Origin: JAENVU01 sp031422675
GTDB taxonomy: Bacteria; Actinomycetota; Acidimicrobiia; IMCC26256; JAENVU01
Length of the DNA stretch: 64,000 bases
NCBI GenBank assembly: GCA_031422675.1
Contig: JANPMG010000009.1
Span: 33,416 to 97,415, forward strand
Direction: 5' to 3'
The notes beneath the pieces were generated by a model, which ran no database searches, was not told the origin of the DNA, and saw only the letters and a program-made list of their open reading frames with translations. How positions within the stretch are numbered: position 1 is the stretch's first letter; the number at the start of each line of letters is the position of its first letter. Below, piece by piece: positions 42,001 to 50,425 of this stretch. The position numbers and the translations under genes were made by a program.

Positions 42001-43424
42001 TGGCCCGTCTCGCACGAGATCGCCGTGTCCTGGCGGCGAAGGCAGCGCAGGTAGTTGTGCCCCAGAATGGCAATCGGTCCGGCACCGTCGCACGACTTCG
42101 AGACCACGGCATGTCGATGTTCGTCGTACTCTTCTTGTTGAATCTGGCCGACGAGTTCGACCGGGCCGTCCTGGCGGTTGCGCTCGACGACATCCGTCGT
42201 GATTTCGGGCTCTCCGATGCCGAGGTGGCGCTGCTTCCCGTCGCGTTCATGTTCACGGCCGGGATCGTGGTGGTCCCCGCCGCCGTGTGGGCTGATCGCT
42301 GGATCCGAAAATACATTCTCGCGATCGGCGCGGTTGTCTGGTCGATCGCAGGCATCGCCGCGGCGGGCGCGAGCACATTCACCCAGCTATTCGCAACACG
42401 GATGTTCCTTGGCTTCGGCCAGGGAACGGCCGCGCCAACCCAACTGAGCCTGCTCTCAGATTCCTATCCGGTGGCGGTGCGGGGACGTGCTCTCGCGTGG
42501 AACCTCGCCGCCAATCCGCTCGGCCTCGCCCTCGGCGGCGTGATCGGGAGTGTGATGATCGCCGGAGTCGGCTGGCGTTGGACCTTCGTCGCCGCCGCAC
42601 TTCCCGGGTTCGTGCTCGGAGCCGTCGTACTCCGGCTCCCAGACCCGTCACGCGGCGAAGCCGATCTCAAGGTGGCTACCGATCAGAACCCGTTCCTCAC
42701 TGCGTTCCTCAGTGAACCCGACACCAAGGAATCATTCCGTGAGGCAGCTCGCGCCATCGCCCAACAACCGACGCTTCGCCGTCTCATCATCGCGAACGCG
42801 GCGCTCGGGTTCTCACTGTTCGGCGCGGTGTTCTGGTTCCCGACCCTCTTCGAACGGCTCTACCGGTTCGATACCGACACCGCCGGTCTCGTCATCGCGC
42901 TCGTCGGAGCGGCTGCCTTCGCCGGGACCTGGTTCGGCGGTCCACTCGCCGACCGGAACCTCAGCCGAGGCTTTCCCCATCTCGCGACCTTTGCGGCGCG
43001 CTGCATCGCCGTGACCGCAATCACCTGGCCACTCGCGTTTCTCTCGCCGTGGCCGGAGGTCACTCTTCCTCTCCTCGTCATCGGCGCGGGCGTCGCCTCG
43101 CTCGGCGCCGGCGGCCTCATGTCGATTGTCGCAGCATGCGCGCTCCCTAAACGTCGAAGTCAGGTCTTCGCCGCGTACGGTCTCGCGCTCACCGCGTGCG
43201 GCGCGGCCCTCGCACCAGTTGTCATCGGCCTCGGATCCGACATCTTGCAGGCTCAGGGCTACTCGGAGGCCCATGCCCTTCACTGGTCCATCTTCGCCTG
43301 CACCGCCAGCGTCATCATGGTGGCAGTCTGGATGGTGAAGCGCGCGGCGCGGAGCTGCGCCGCCGACGCCAACGACACCATCAACGAGTTCCTCACGTCC
43401 CTCATCCAGGTCGAGCCTGTTTGA
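42000..43424 (+). CDS. Major facilitator superfamily transporter
   Basis: A 474-aa, 12-helix transporter of the spinster/general MFS type. The loop 2-3 motif is degenerate (AVWADRWIRKY), helix 4 and 5 signatures are FLGFGQGTAAPTQLSLLSDSYPVAVRGRAL, and the second-half loop reads GPLADRNLSRGF. The ATG overlaps the kinase stop by one base. The N-terminal ~35 residues are basic and cytosolic. Substrate unknown. Confidence 0.88.
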   Translation: MARLARDRRVLAAKAAQVVVPQNGNRSGTVARLRDHGMSMFVVLFLLNLADEFDRAVLAVALDDIRRDFGLSDAEVALLPVAFMFTAGIVVVPAAVWADRWIRKYILAIGAVVWSIAGIAAAGASTFTQLFATRMFLGFGQGTAAPTQLSLLSDSYPVAVRGRALAWNLAANPLGLALGGVIGSVMIAGVGWRWTFVAAALPGFVLGAVVLRLPDPSRGEADLKVATDQNPFLTAFLSEPDTKESFREAARAIAQQPTLRRLIIANAALGFSLFGAVFWFPTLFERLYRFDTDTAGLVIALVGAAAFAGTWFGGPLADRNLSRGFPHLATFAARCIAVTAITWPLAFLSPWPEVTLPLLVIGAGVASLGAGGLMSIVAACALPKRRSQVFAAYGLALTACGAALAPVVIGLGSDILQAQGYSEAHALHWSIFACTASVIMVAVWMVKRAARSCAADANDTINEFLTSLIQVEPV

Positions 43425-43739
43425 GTGCTCGACGATCCGACTCGCACGAGGCGACCTTTCCCCCGAAGCGCACGCACTGTGCGCGTCGTCGGTGGCGAGT
43501 TCAGCTTCCGGCCGTTGACGATTCGCGTACGCGCTGGAGAGACGGTGAATCTCATCCTGGACAACCGGGGTTGGACATTCCATACGTTGACGATCTCGGG
43601 TCTCGATGTCGAGCTCCGTGCCGACGCTGGTGAAACGGCGCGCCGTGCGCTCGTCTTGCCTGCGTCCGGTACCTACGAGGTTGTGTGCACCGTTTCCGGT
43701 CACGCCGGCGCCGGGATGCCAGGCAACCCTTGTCGTTGA
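43425..43739 (+). CDS. Cupredoxin-domain protein (type 1 copper)
   Basis: A 104-aa blue-copper-like protein. Type 1 ligands are recognisable: His in WTFHTLTISG, and Cys, His and Met in VVCTVSGHAGAGM. It lacks any visible signal peptide or membrane helix, which is odd for a copper protein; either it starts elsewhere or the copper site is not used. GTG 43425 follows the MFS stop directly. The similar cupredoxin domain in the multicopper oxidase at 33736 suggests a shared ancestry. Confidence 0.75.
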   Translation: MLDDPTRTRRPFPRSARTVRVVGGEFSFRPLTIRVRAGETVNLILDNRGWTFHTLTISGLDVELRADAGETARRALVLPASGTYEVVCTVSGHAGAGMPGNPCR

Positions 43740-43796
43740 ACCACGTTGAGCGCGGGCGCTCGTACCGGTGTCCGTGAAGTTCACCGGGCGGACGAG

Positions 43797-43815
43797 TCGG
43801 GACCTTCGCCCCTGC
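43797..43815 (+). promoter_or_regulatory. DevR/DosR-box-like motif (best match in window)
   Basis: TCGGGACCTTCGCCCCTGC in a 300-nt intergenic region matches 11 of 14 core DevR-box positions, with perfect GGGAC and CCC half-elements. It lies about 155 nt upstream of the short leader frame at 43968 and 240 nt upstream of the DsbA-like gene, so it could drive them from a long leader. Confidence 0.5.
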
Positions 43816-43967
43816 CGGGGGTGTCCCCGATACGCAACGATGGAGGCACGCTCGAGCGCATGAAGCTTTGGGACGACATCGACGCCGACCCGCATTCTCG
43901 AGTACATAGATTTGGGATGCGGCGTTGTGCTTGCCAACGACGTTGCGGCCCGAACGGAGGACACGGA

Positions 43968-44057
43968 ATGAACGCAACCACCGCGATCGGACCATCACGA
44001 TGGAGCGCTGATTCCATCACTCGGCTTCGGTCGCGTCAACGGCCGTGCAGCCGATGA
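43968..44057 (+). CDS. Possible 29-residue leader peptide
   Basis: MNATTAIGPSRWSADSITRL continues to 29 residues and ends in a TGA that overlaps the ATG of the DsbA-like gene (ATGA at 44054-44057). GGAGG at 43956-43960 is ideally spaced (7 nt) before the ATG. No homology is recognised; the strong ribosome site and coupling are the only support. The same frame is open back to an ATG at 43860, giving 65 residues with four Cys, but without a ribosome site there. Confidence 0.4.
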   Translation: MNATTAIGPSRWSADSITRLRSRQRPCSR

Positions 44058-44668
44058 TCGACGTCTACGGCGATGTGACGTGCCCGTTCACGTACGTCAG
44101 CCTCGTTCGATTGATCGAGCACCGCGACCGCGCCGGCATGCACGAGCCGATCCACGTCAAGGCGTGGCCCCTCGAGCTCGTGAACGGCGCGGCCCTCGCG
44201 CCGGCCCTGGTCACGGACGAGATCACGGCGATGCGCAAGGAGGTCGCACCAGACCTCTTTGCGGGCTTCAACCCGGAGGTGTGGCCGACAACGTCGCTCC
44301 CCGCACTCGCGCTGGCGGCGGCCGCGTACCGCGTGACCCCAGTGATTGGCGAGCAGGTCAGTCTGGCCCTGCGCTACGCACTGTTCGAAGCGGGGCGCAA
44401 CATCGGCGCGCCTGACGTCATCGGGGACGTCGCCGAGCGCCACGACATCACCGTCGAGGCTGCCGACCACGAAGCAGTGATCGCCGATTGGCACGAAGGC
44501 CAGGGCCGCGGCGTCGAAGGGTCCCCGTACTTCTTCGCCGGTGGCGAGGGTTTCTTCTGTCCATCGCTCGACATTCGTCACGTCGACGGGAAGTTCGTCG
44601 TGACGTCCAACCCTCCCGAGCAAGAACGGTTCCTGGAGAAGGTCCTCGGCCAACCGCGCGCCTCCTGA
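44054..44668 (+). CDS. DsbA-family thioredoxin-fold oxidoreductase (FrnE/2-hydroxychromene isomerase-like)
   Basis: A 204-aa protein. The active-site motif is CPFT in DVYGDVTCPFTYVSLV (one Cys only, like FrnE/HCCA-isomerase relatives). The helical insertion and GVEGSPYFFAGGEGFFCPSLDI with the cis-Pro region complete the fold. It has no signal peptide, so it is cytosolic, with a role in thiol redox or glutathione/mycothiol-linked isomerisation. ATG 44054 was chosen because it overlaps the leader peptide stop; GTG 44045 would add three residues. Confidence 0.83.
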   Translation: MIDVYGDVTCPFTYVSLVRLIEHRDRAGMHEPIHVKAWPLELVNGAALAPALVTDEITAMRKEVAPDLFAGFNPEVWPTTSLPALALAAAAYRVTPVIGEQVSLALRYALFEAGRNIGAPDVIGDVAERHDITVEAADHEAVIADWHEGQGRGVEGSPYFFAGGEGFFCPSLDIRHVDGKFVVTSNPPEQERFLEKVLGQPRAS

Positions 44669-44671
44669 CTG

Positions 44672-45109
44672 TCATTTCTCATCTCCTGATGCTCCGCGGC
44701 GGACGACGACGACGGGACACGGGGCGTGGAGGAGGACCTGCTGGCTGACCGATCCGAGGAGCAGTCCCTTGAACCCTCCCCGGCCCCGAGAGCCGACCAC
44801 AACGAGATCGTCGGCCGACGCATGATCGAGGAGGACCGAGATCGCCGGGCCGGGCTCCACGACGCGTTCGACGTCGACACCTTCGAGGTCGTCACCGACC
44901 GCGATCAGTGCGTCCTCCACCAGCCGGCGCGATCGCTCCAGGAACAGGTCGGGATCAAGATCAGCGATATCGGTCCAGTATTCGGCGAATGGGAACACGA
45001 CGCCGGAAACGACGAGCAGCGTGGCGTTGCGCAGCTTCGCCTCCTCGGCCGCGAACCGCAGCGCCTCGAGCGCCTGATCAGAGCCATCGATTCCCACAAC
45101 GACGTTCAT
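44672..45109 (-). CDS. Universal stress protein, single UspA domain
   Basis: A 145-aa UspA protein with the ATP-binding set: VVVGIDGSDQALEALRFA at the N-terminus and VVVGSRGRGGFKGLLLGSVSQQVLLHAPCPVVVV at the C-terminus (GxxG-9x-GS). It converges on the DsbA-like gene with only 3 nt between the stops. A DevR-box-like motif lies about 75 nt upstream. USPs of this kind bind ATP and slow growth in hypoxic mycobacteria. Confidence 0.93.
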   Translation of the reverse strand: MNVVVGIDGSDQALEALRFAAEEAKLRNATLLVVSGVVFPFAEYWTDIADLDPDLFLERSRRLVEDALIAVGDDLEGVDVERVVEPGPAISVLLDHASADDLVVVGSRGRGGFKGLLLGSVSQQVLLHAPCPVVVVRRGASGDEK

Positions 45110-45179
45110 GACGATCTCCGCAAAGCCGAACGGATGGAAGGGGTGCTGAAATCACAGTGACAACGAATCGACGATCGCG

Positions 45180-45201
45180 GTAGGGCACAAGGGCCCTCCC
45201 C
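45180..45201 (-). promoter_or_regulatory. DevR/DosR-box-like motif upstream of UspA gene
   Basis: On the minus strand GGGCCCTTGTGCCCTACC matches about 9 of 14 core positions and shares the CCCTACC tail with the 38406 site. It is partly palindromic, so it could also serve the SOD-like gene at 45344. Evidence is by pattern only. Confidence 0.4.
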
Positions 45202-45343
45202 GCCGGCGTATTTTCGCAGGAAGCGAGAGCGTGTCACCCGGTCGCCGCTTTCGACCGTCTGTATCCATGAAGCCGGTCGTCAGCTCAACCCGAACGAAAT
45301 GACTCCGGACACGACAGGAAGACACTCCGAAGGGGAGGCAGTA

Positions 45344-45844
45344 ATGGCACAACACAAGAAGGTAAAGGTCCGGTCGCTCGCGGCAGTATGTGTCGTCGGG
45401 CTCGCCGGGGCCGGATTGGCGACCGCCGCGGCGTCCGCCGAGTCGTCAGGCGTCACTCGCGGCGCGCTGACGCCGTTCGCAGCCGGGGCGGGCAGCTCGA
45501 TCAGTGGTCGCGCCCAGATGGTTCGGAACGCGAGCGGATCGACGATCGTGACGCTCCACGCCACGGGGCTCACCCCGGGTGGAACGTACGCATCGCATGT
45601 GCACGCGGCACCGTGCGCAGTCGGTGCGGCCGACGGTCACTACAAGTACGACCCGGCCGGTGCGCCGACCCCGCCGAACGAGATCTGGCCCGGGGGTGGC
45701 CCATTCGTCGCCAATGGCGGCGGAATCGCGAACGGTCACGCCGTGGCGGGTTTCACTGCCGGCGCGACCGCGGTATCGGTCGTGGTTCACGACCTCTCGT
45801 TGCCATCGACTGCAAACAAGGTGGCGTGCGCCGACTTGAGTTGA
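45344..45844 (+). CDS. Exported Cu/Zn-superoxide-dismutase-like protein
   Basis: A 166-aa exported protein. Signal peptide MAQHKKVKVRSLAAVCVVGL with AAASAESS cleavage region; then a beta-sandwich pattern with ATGLTPGGTYASHVHAAPC, where H-x-H could be copper ligands, and a HYKYDPAG stretch. Cys in APCAVG and VACADLS at the C-terminus could form the family disulfide. Copper-zinc SODs need more His ligands than are evident, so it may be a SOD-fold protein without activity. GGGGAGG precedes ATG 45344. Confidence 0.75.
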   Translation: MAQHKKVKVRSLAAVCVVGLAGAGLATAAASAESSGVTRGALTPFAAGAGSSISGRAQMVRNASGSTIVTLHATGLTPGGTYASHVHAAPCAVGAADGHYKYDPAGAPTPPNEIWPGGGPFVANGGGIANGHAVAGFTAGATAVSVVVHDLSLPSTANKVACADLS

Positions 45845-45887
45845 TCGGCGCCGAGGCTGGCGAGGCTGGCGGGAACGACGGTCAGCG

Positions 45888-47150
45888 TCAGTGAGCCGGG
45901 GCGGGTTCGTCCTCGATCGGTGGAAGCGCCGCGATGATCGCGTCGAGGTCCGCGTATTGGGCATCGTCGATCTCGGGTGCGGCGGCTTCGCCGATCGGGG
46001 ACCAATCGGTACGGCGGAGCAAGACGACCGCAGCGGCCGCGAGGAGAAGCGCGATGCCGAGGCCGATGGCGAGGCGATTCGTGTCGTAGGTCGCGCCGGG
46101 GGGCGCGGCGAACGCGATCGGAACGACCGGTGCCCGGGCGAACACGGTCTCGGACGTGACCGAGACGCCGCAATCGTCACCTCGGAAGCACGGGGCGCGT
46201 TCGGTCCCGACCCGGCCCGGTTCGAGTGCGAGTTGCGTCCGGCCGGTCCCGTCACGGCGGACCCGCAACGGTGCGGTCGGTCCCGGTGCGCCGCAGCGCG
46301 CGCCGGTGGCGTCGGGCGCCGCGCAGAGCATCGCGGTGAGCTGCGAGCCGGGCGGGAAGTCGTCGACCTCGACGGTCACGGTCTCACCCTCGAGCGCGAG
46401 TCCGCGCGCCGGGGTGACCCGGATACGGCCGGCCAGAGGCACGCGGTCACCGAAGACGGTCTGGATCTCGCCGCGACGGCCGCCGACCGAGGCTCGCACC
46501 ACCACCGTGCATTGCGCGGCATTGGCCCCGCACTGACTGGAGACTCCACGCGCCGCTCGGAAGTTGTTCGTGACGAGATACTGGAAGTTCGCTTTTCCCG
46601 TCGCGTCGAACTGGACCGGAACGCGGTTGCCACATCGCAGACGCGATTCCTGAATGCACTGCTGCGCAGCTCCGCGCGCGAACGGGTCGAACCCGGTGGC
46701 CCGGACCCGCAGAACCGTCGAAGGCCCGAGACCGTCGGCGACGTCATAGGACGCAGGGAACGCCGCGCCGCCGTCGGCCTCGATCGCGACGACAGGCCCG
46801 AGATCCAAGCGTTGCGTACCTCGCGGCGCGGGTTGGGTCGAGCGGGTCGTGGTGTCAGCCGGCGCCGGGGCGGGCGATCCGGTTGGACGCGCGGTCGTCG
46901 GCGGTCCCGGCCTGGATTCGCGGTCGTCGTCGCGGCGGCCGTCGATACCGACGAGGCCGACCGACACAACCACCGAGCCGACGAGCAGGAGGATCCCGAG
47001 CAGCAAAGCGACTGCGGGGCCGACCGCGCCCACAACGCCGGCGCGATCGGCGCGCCGGGTTTCGGTGATCGGTCCGATCCCCGCGAAGCCGACGATCCCG
47101 AGCGCCACCAGCACGACGGCCAAGGGGACGAGCAACACGAGCAGAATCAC
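45888..47150 (-). CDS. Membrane-anchored protein with neocarzinostatin-like domains
   Basis: A 420-aa protein. Two N-terminal helices (residues 1-25 and 40-66), a Pro/Thr linker, then two Ig-like domains with paired Cys in the style of the neocarzinostatin/macromomycin family (TGFDPFARGAAQQC, then CGANAAQCTVVV; FPPGSQLTAMLC, then CFRGDDCGVSV). A final helix (LAIGLGIALLLAAAAVVLL) and an acidic cytosolic tail complete it. It is the last gene after sigma factor and membrane protein. Function unknown; binding of small hydrophobic molecules is the family hint. Confidence 0.72.
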   Translation of the reverse strand: MILLVLLVPLAVVLVALGIVGFAGIGPITETRRADRAGVVGAVGPAVALLLGILLLVGSVVVSVGLVGIDGRRDDDRESRPGPPTTARPTGSPAPAPADTTTRSTQPAPRGTQRLDLGPVVAIEADGGAAFPASYDVADGLGPSTVLRVRATGFDPFARGAAQQCIQESRLRCGNRVPVQFDATGKANFQYLVTNNFRAARGVSSQCGANAAQCTVVVRASVGGRRGEIQTVFGDRVPLAGRIRVTPARGLALEGETVTVEVDDFPPGSQLTAMLCAAPDATGARCGAPGPTAPLRVRRDGTGRTQLALEPGRVGTERAPCFRGDDCGVSVTSETVFARAPVVPIAFAAPPGATYDTNRLAIGLGIALLLAAAAVVLLRRTDWSPIGEAAAPEIDDAQYADLDAIIAALPPIEDEPAPAH

Positions 47151-47157
47151 GGTCGGT

Positions 47158-47787
47158 TCACTCGTGGCGGACCGGTGGAGCGCTCGGCGGCGACTGTTCG
47201 TCGAGTCGGCGGTTCAACGTGAGGATGCGCCCGATGATCGGCAACATCAACACGTTCAACCCGTGCAGCACACCGACGATGAGGAGGATGCCACCCAGGC
47301 GAACCGTGACCGCTTGGAGTTGCGCGGCGTTGACGGTGTTGGCCCATCCGGTATCCGGTGCGAACTGCACCGTGAAGAGGATGAATGCGAAGAAGATCAG
47401 GTAGTACGCAACGTCCATCAACACGATGAAGCTCTTGCCCGTCCGAGGGTTCGCTCGGAACACGTCGGCCGCGTAGCTCTTCCCGAATCGCCGGATGAAC
47501 GGCCCCAACCACAAGGCCAGGAACACCATCCCGGAAAACCACAACAGCTCCAAGATCCACCAGTCCATGACGAGCTCTCCCTTCGTTCGTTCCGTTGTCG
47601 AAACCACCACTGCCATGACCATGCCGATCAGGCAGGCGATCACCGTGAGCCGGCGCCGACGTTGCCGACGCAGCCGCCGATCGTCGTCGATGCTGAGTGC
47701 GACCCGCGCGAACAGGTCGTCGCTCTCGTCGAGTCCACCGGCCTCGTCGACGAGCGCGTCCCGGAGTCGCTGCTCGACCGCCGTCAC
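47158..47787 (-). CDS. Multi-pass membrane protein, possible anti-sigma factor
   Basis: A 209-aa protein. The cytosolic N-terminus (EQRLRDALVDEAGGLDESDDLFARVALSIDDDRR) and basic RRQRRRRL before the first helix look like small actinobacterial anti-sigma proteins. At least three more helices follow (ELLWFSGMVFLALWLGPF; VAYYLIFFAFILFTVQF; GGILLIVGVLHGLNVLML). GTG 47787 overlaps the sigma factor stop by 4 bp. No recognised domain. The partner role is inferred from position. Confidence 0.65.
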   Translation of the reverse strand: MTAVEQRLRDALVDEAGGLDESDDLFARVALSIDDDRRLRRQRRRRLTVIACLIGMVMAVVVSTTERTKGELVMDWWILELLWFSGMVFLALWLGPFIRRFGKSYAADVFRANPRTGKSFIVLMDVAYYLIFFAFILFTVQFAPDTGWANTVNAAQLQAVTVRLGGILLIVGVLHGLNVLMLPIIGRILTLNRRLDEQSPPSAPPVRHE

Positions 47788-48407
47788 GCCGACGCTCCCG
47801 TCGGGTCAACTGCTTCGCTCGGGACACCCAGACGCAGTTCGAGCGCCGCGAGACCGCGTTGGAGATGGGTCTTGACCGAGTTACGAGAGATCCCCATCGC
47901 GTCCGCGATCTCGTCGATCCCGAGTTCCTCGTAGTAGCGCAGGACCAACGCTGTGCGCTGGCGATGCGGGAGTTCGCCGAGGGCCCCGACCACTTCTGCT
48001 TGGTCCTCGCGGAGTTCGATCTCGTCCTCGGTCGATGCCCGAAGGTCGTCGACCGGGAGATGGTGACGAAGCGACACCAGCCCGCGCCGATTGTTGTCGC
48101 GCGCCAGGTTGAGCACGATGGATCGGAGATACGGAGCGGCCTTGGCCTCGTCTCGGATCCGGTGGGCGGAGCGCGCCAGGCGGATGAAGGCTTCCTGGAC
48201 CAAATCCTCGGCCGCGTTCCGGTCATCGACGAACAACCGTGCCAAGCGCACCAACGACTGGCCCTCCTGCTCGAACAGCCGGATGACGAGCGCATCGACA
48301 TCGAGCGACGTCGTGGGCCCGGCATCGGCAACCGCTCGCCGCCGCCGCCCGCCGAGCGGCAACGCGTCGGCGAAGAATCGGGGCGCGAGCAACCCGGTGA
48401 CGGCCAT
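47784..48407 (-). CDS. ECF-type RNA polymerase sigma factor (SigE/SigM-like)
   Basis: About 207 aa from ATG 48407. Region 2 is SLVRLARLFVDDRNAAEDLVQEAFIRLARSA with APYLRSIVLNLARD; region 4 is LPHRQRTALVLRYYEELGIDEIADAMGISRNSVKTHLQRGLAAL. The true start is uncertain: an in-frame GTG at 48485 would add 26 residues, and starts further upstream would overlap the Calx-beta gene. The first ~35 residues before region 2 are Gly/Arg-rich and probably not structured. It heads a three-gene operon of two membrane proteins. Confidence 0.85.
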   Translation of the reverse strand: MAVTGLLAPRFFADALPLGGRRRRAVADAGPTTSLDVDALVIRLFEQEGQSLVRLARLFVDDRNAAEDLVQEAFIRLARSAHRIRDEAKAAPYLRSIVLNLARDNNRRGLVSLRHHLPVDDLRASTEDEIELREDQAEVVGALGELPHRQRTALVLRYYEELGIDEIADAMGISRNSVKTHLQRGLAALELRLGVPSEAVDPTGASA

Positions 48408-48520
48408 CGTCCCGACGGACGACGACACCCCCACCACCGGGTGACACGCGGCGAGCAGCGCCTCGCGGATCCGTTCCCCCCACACCGGCGGGAGCCTGCC
48501 ACACCAACGTCGGCCCGGCG

Positions 48521-50167
48521 CTATGGCCCGACCGTCATCACGTTCGAGGGTGCGCTCGCACCGACAGCGTTGACCGCCGAGATCCGGAACCCGCAACTGA
48601 TTCCGCTCGGACAGGTCGGGACCACGAACTGGACACTGCCGACCGGGGTCCAGGTCACCCCGCCGTTGATGGTGCGCTCACCGGTGAAGTCGAACACCGC
48701 ACTGCCACCGTCGTCGGCGGGCGGCTGCCAGCCGAGACCGACGAGCACGCCGCTCCGGCGAATGGAGATCAGCGTGGGCGAGGAGGGCCGAGCCCACGTG
48801 GTGGCGCTCGTCTCGGACACCGGCCCGAGCCCGGCCGCGTTCCGGGCCCGCACCCGCACGGAACACGTCACCCGCTCCCCCGGACAGCTCACCGTCGCCG
48901 TTCGATACGGCGTCAACTCCACGAAGGTGAAGTTCGTTCCGTCGGTGCTGCGTTCGATCCGGTAGTCGAGGATCGGGAAGTCACCGGCGTCCGCCGGCGT
49001 CGACCAGAGCGCGCTCACCACCTGATTCCCGCCGCTCGGGCTCAGATCGCCGACCGCGCCCGGCGCCCGCCAGGTGGTCCCGTCGATCGGATCCGACCAC
49101 GCACCCGGGCCGACGATGTTCACCGCCCGAACGCGAAGCGCGCACGTCACCCCCGGACTCCCACAGACCACGCTCGCCGCCATGCCGGAGTAGGTGCCCA
49201 CGATGGGACCGGCGGGGCGGGTGATCTCCAGCTCGTATCCGGTCACACTCGCACCGCCGTCGGATGTCGGGGCGCTCCAAGTTGTGGTGAGCATTCCGTT
49301 CGCGGGGCCGGCGATCACACTCGTCAATGTGGGCGCGCTTGGCTCCGTGATGAGCGGCGGATCGTCGTCGAGGATGGTGCCGACGGCGATGGCGTCGGCC
49401 GATACCGCGCCGACCACGGACGACAGCATGACCGAGAGATCCTCGGCGCCCTCAACCGCGGTGTCACCGATCACCGGGATCGTGACGACGGCAGATGTCC
49501 GACCGGCGCGGATTCGCAGCAAACCGGTCCGACTCACAAAGTCGGTTCCGGCGGTTGCCGTTGCGCCGAACGTCGCGAACCGGGCCGTGACGTCCGTCAG
49601 TGCCGGCGCGTCGAGCGTCACCGTGAACCGCAGGGGGTAGCGGTTCACGTCGCCCTCGTACACCGACGCGTCGCCGATCGCGACCCGCCCGGCGGGCATC
49701 GGGTCGTCGTCGCGGATGGTGACGGTACCGCTCGGATGCGCTATCGGCGCTCCGTCCGAGGTTGCCAGTTCGACACTGAAGGTCTCGTCGCCCTCGACGG
49801 TCGTGTCGGCGTAGACGCGTGCTCGGATCGTGGCGACGGTCCGCCCGGCCCGGATCCGGATGCGGCCGGCCGGCCGACGGAAGTCCGACAGGCTGGTGGC
49901 AGTGCCCTCCACGACGTTGTACGCGATGTTCGTATCGACGAGCACCGGCGCCGACAGGGTCACGGTGAGCAGCGCGGGTCCGAACCCGATGTCACCCTCG
50001 TTCACGACGACACTGCCGATCGCGATCTCCGGGCGTGCCGCCGCCGCCGCCGGGCGGATCCCGCCCGGGACGAGGACGGCGGACGCCAACCCGAGCACGC
50101 CGAGCGCACAGCCGGCACGGCGAATCGCGGCAGGGCGTACCGTCCGGAAACTGGGGCTTCTCGACAT
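48521..50167 (-). CDS. Secreted Calx-beta and fibronectin type III repeat protein
   Basis: A 548-aa exported protein. After a signal peptide (RRAGCALGVLGLASAVLV region, AAAA cleavage) come two Calx-beta domains (EIAIGSVVVNEGDIGFG with VYADTTVEGDETFSVEL, then GDASVYEGDVNRYPLRFTV with PVIGDTAVEGAEDL). These bind Ca2+ through the acidic DDDP turns. Three fibronectin type III-like domains follow (PSAPTLTSVIAGP; APGAVGDLSPSGGNQ; SSPTLISIRRSG). Paired Cys suggest disulfides. ATG 50167 has AAGGGA upstream. Probably surface adhesion or matrix; no anchor is seen. Confidence 0.85.
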   Translation of the reverse strand: MSRSPSFRTVRPAAIRRAGCALGVLGLASAVLVPGGIRPAAAAARPEIAIGSVVVNEGDIGFGPALLTVTLSAPVLVDTNIAYNVVEGTATSLSDFRRPAGRIRIRAGRTVATIRARVYADTTVEGDETFSVELATSDGAPIAHPSGTVTIRDDDPMPAGRVAIGDASVYEGDVNRYPLRFTVTLDAPALTDVTARFATFGATATAGTDFVSRTGLLRIRAGRTSAVVTIPVIGDTAVEGAEDLSVMLSSVVGAVSADAIAVGTILDDDPPLITEPSAPTLTSVIAGPANGMLTTTWSAPTSDGGASVTGYELEITRPAGPIVGTYSGMAASVVCGSPGVTCALRVRAVNIVGPGAWSDPIDGTTWRAPGAVGDLSPSGGNQVVSALWSTPADAGDFPILDYRIERSTDGTNFTFVELTPYRTATVSCPGERVTCSVRVRARNAAGLGPVSETSATTWARPSSPTLISIRRSGVLVGLGWQPPADDGGSAVFDFTGERTINGGVTWTPVGSVQFVVPTCPSGISCGFRISAVNAVGASAPSNVMTVGP

Positions 50168-50425
50168 CTGCGGGTCCCTTCTCACCACTCGCGCTTTCCC
50201 CTACAGACGTCCAGGAACCCGGCGCGGGTGACAGCGGGCACGGGTTCAATCGGAACCTCGGCGGGTGGACCGCTCCTTTGTCACCCGGGCGTCGCGATCA
50301 ATCGTCTGTCTTCACGGACGGGCAGTTACGGTGGCTCCCTCGAGCTCGCAGCTGTCCGAGGTCGCAAACGAATCGCCACCGACTGCACCACGACGGGAAC
50401 CGGTGGCCAGGTCGTGAGGAGCAAC

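Noticed and set aside
48408..48596. Longer N-terminus for the ECF sigma factor
   Set aside because: It would be low-complexity and its most distal part overlaps the end of the Calx-beta gene; sigma region 2 starts well after the 48407 ATG.
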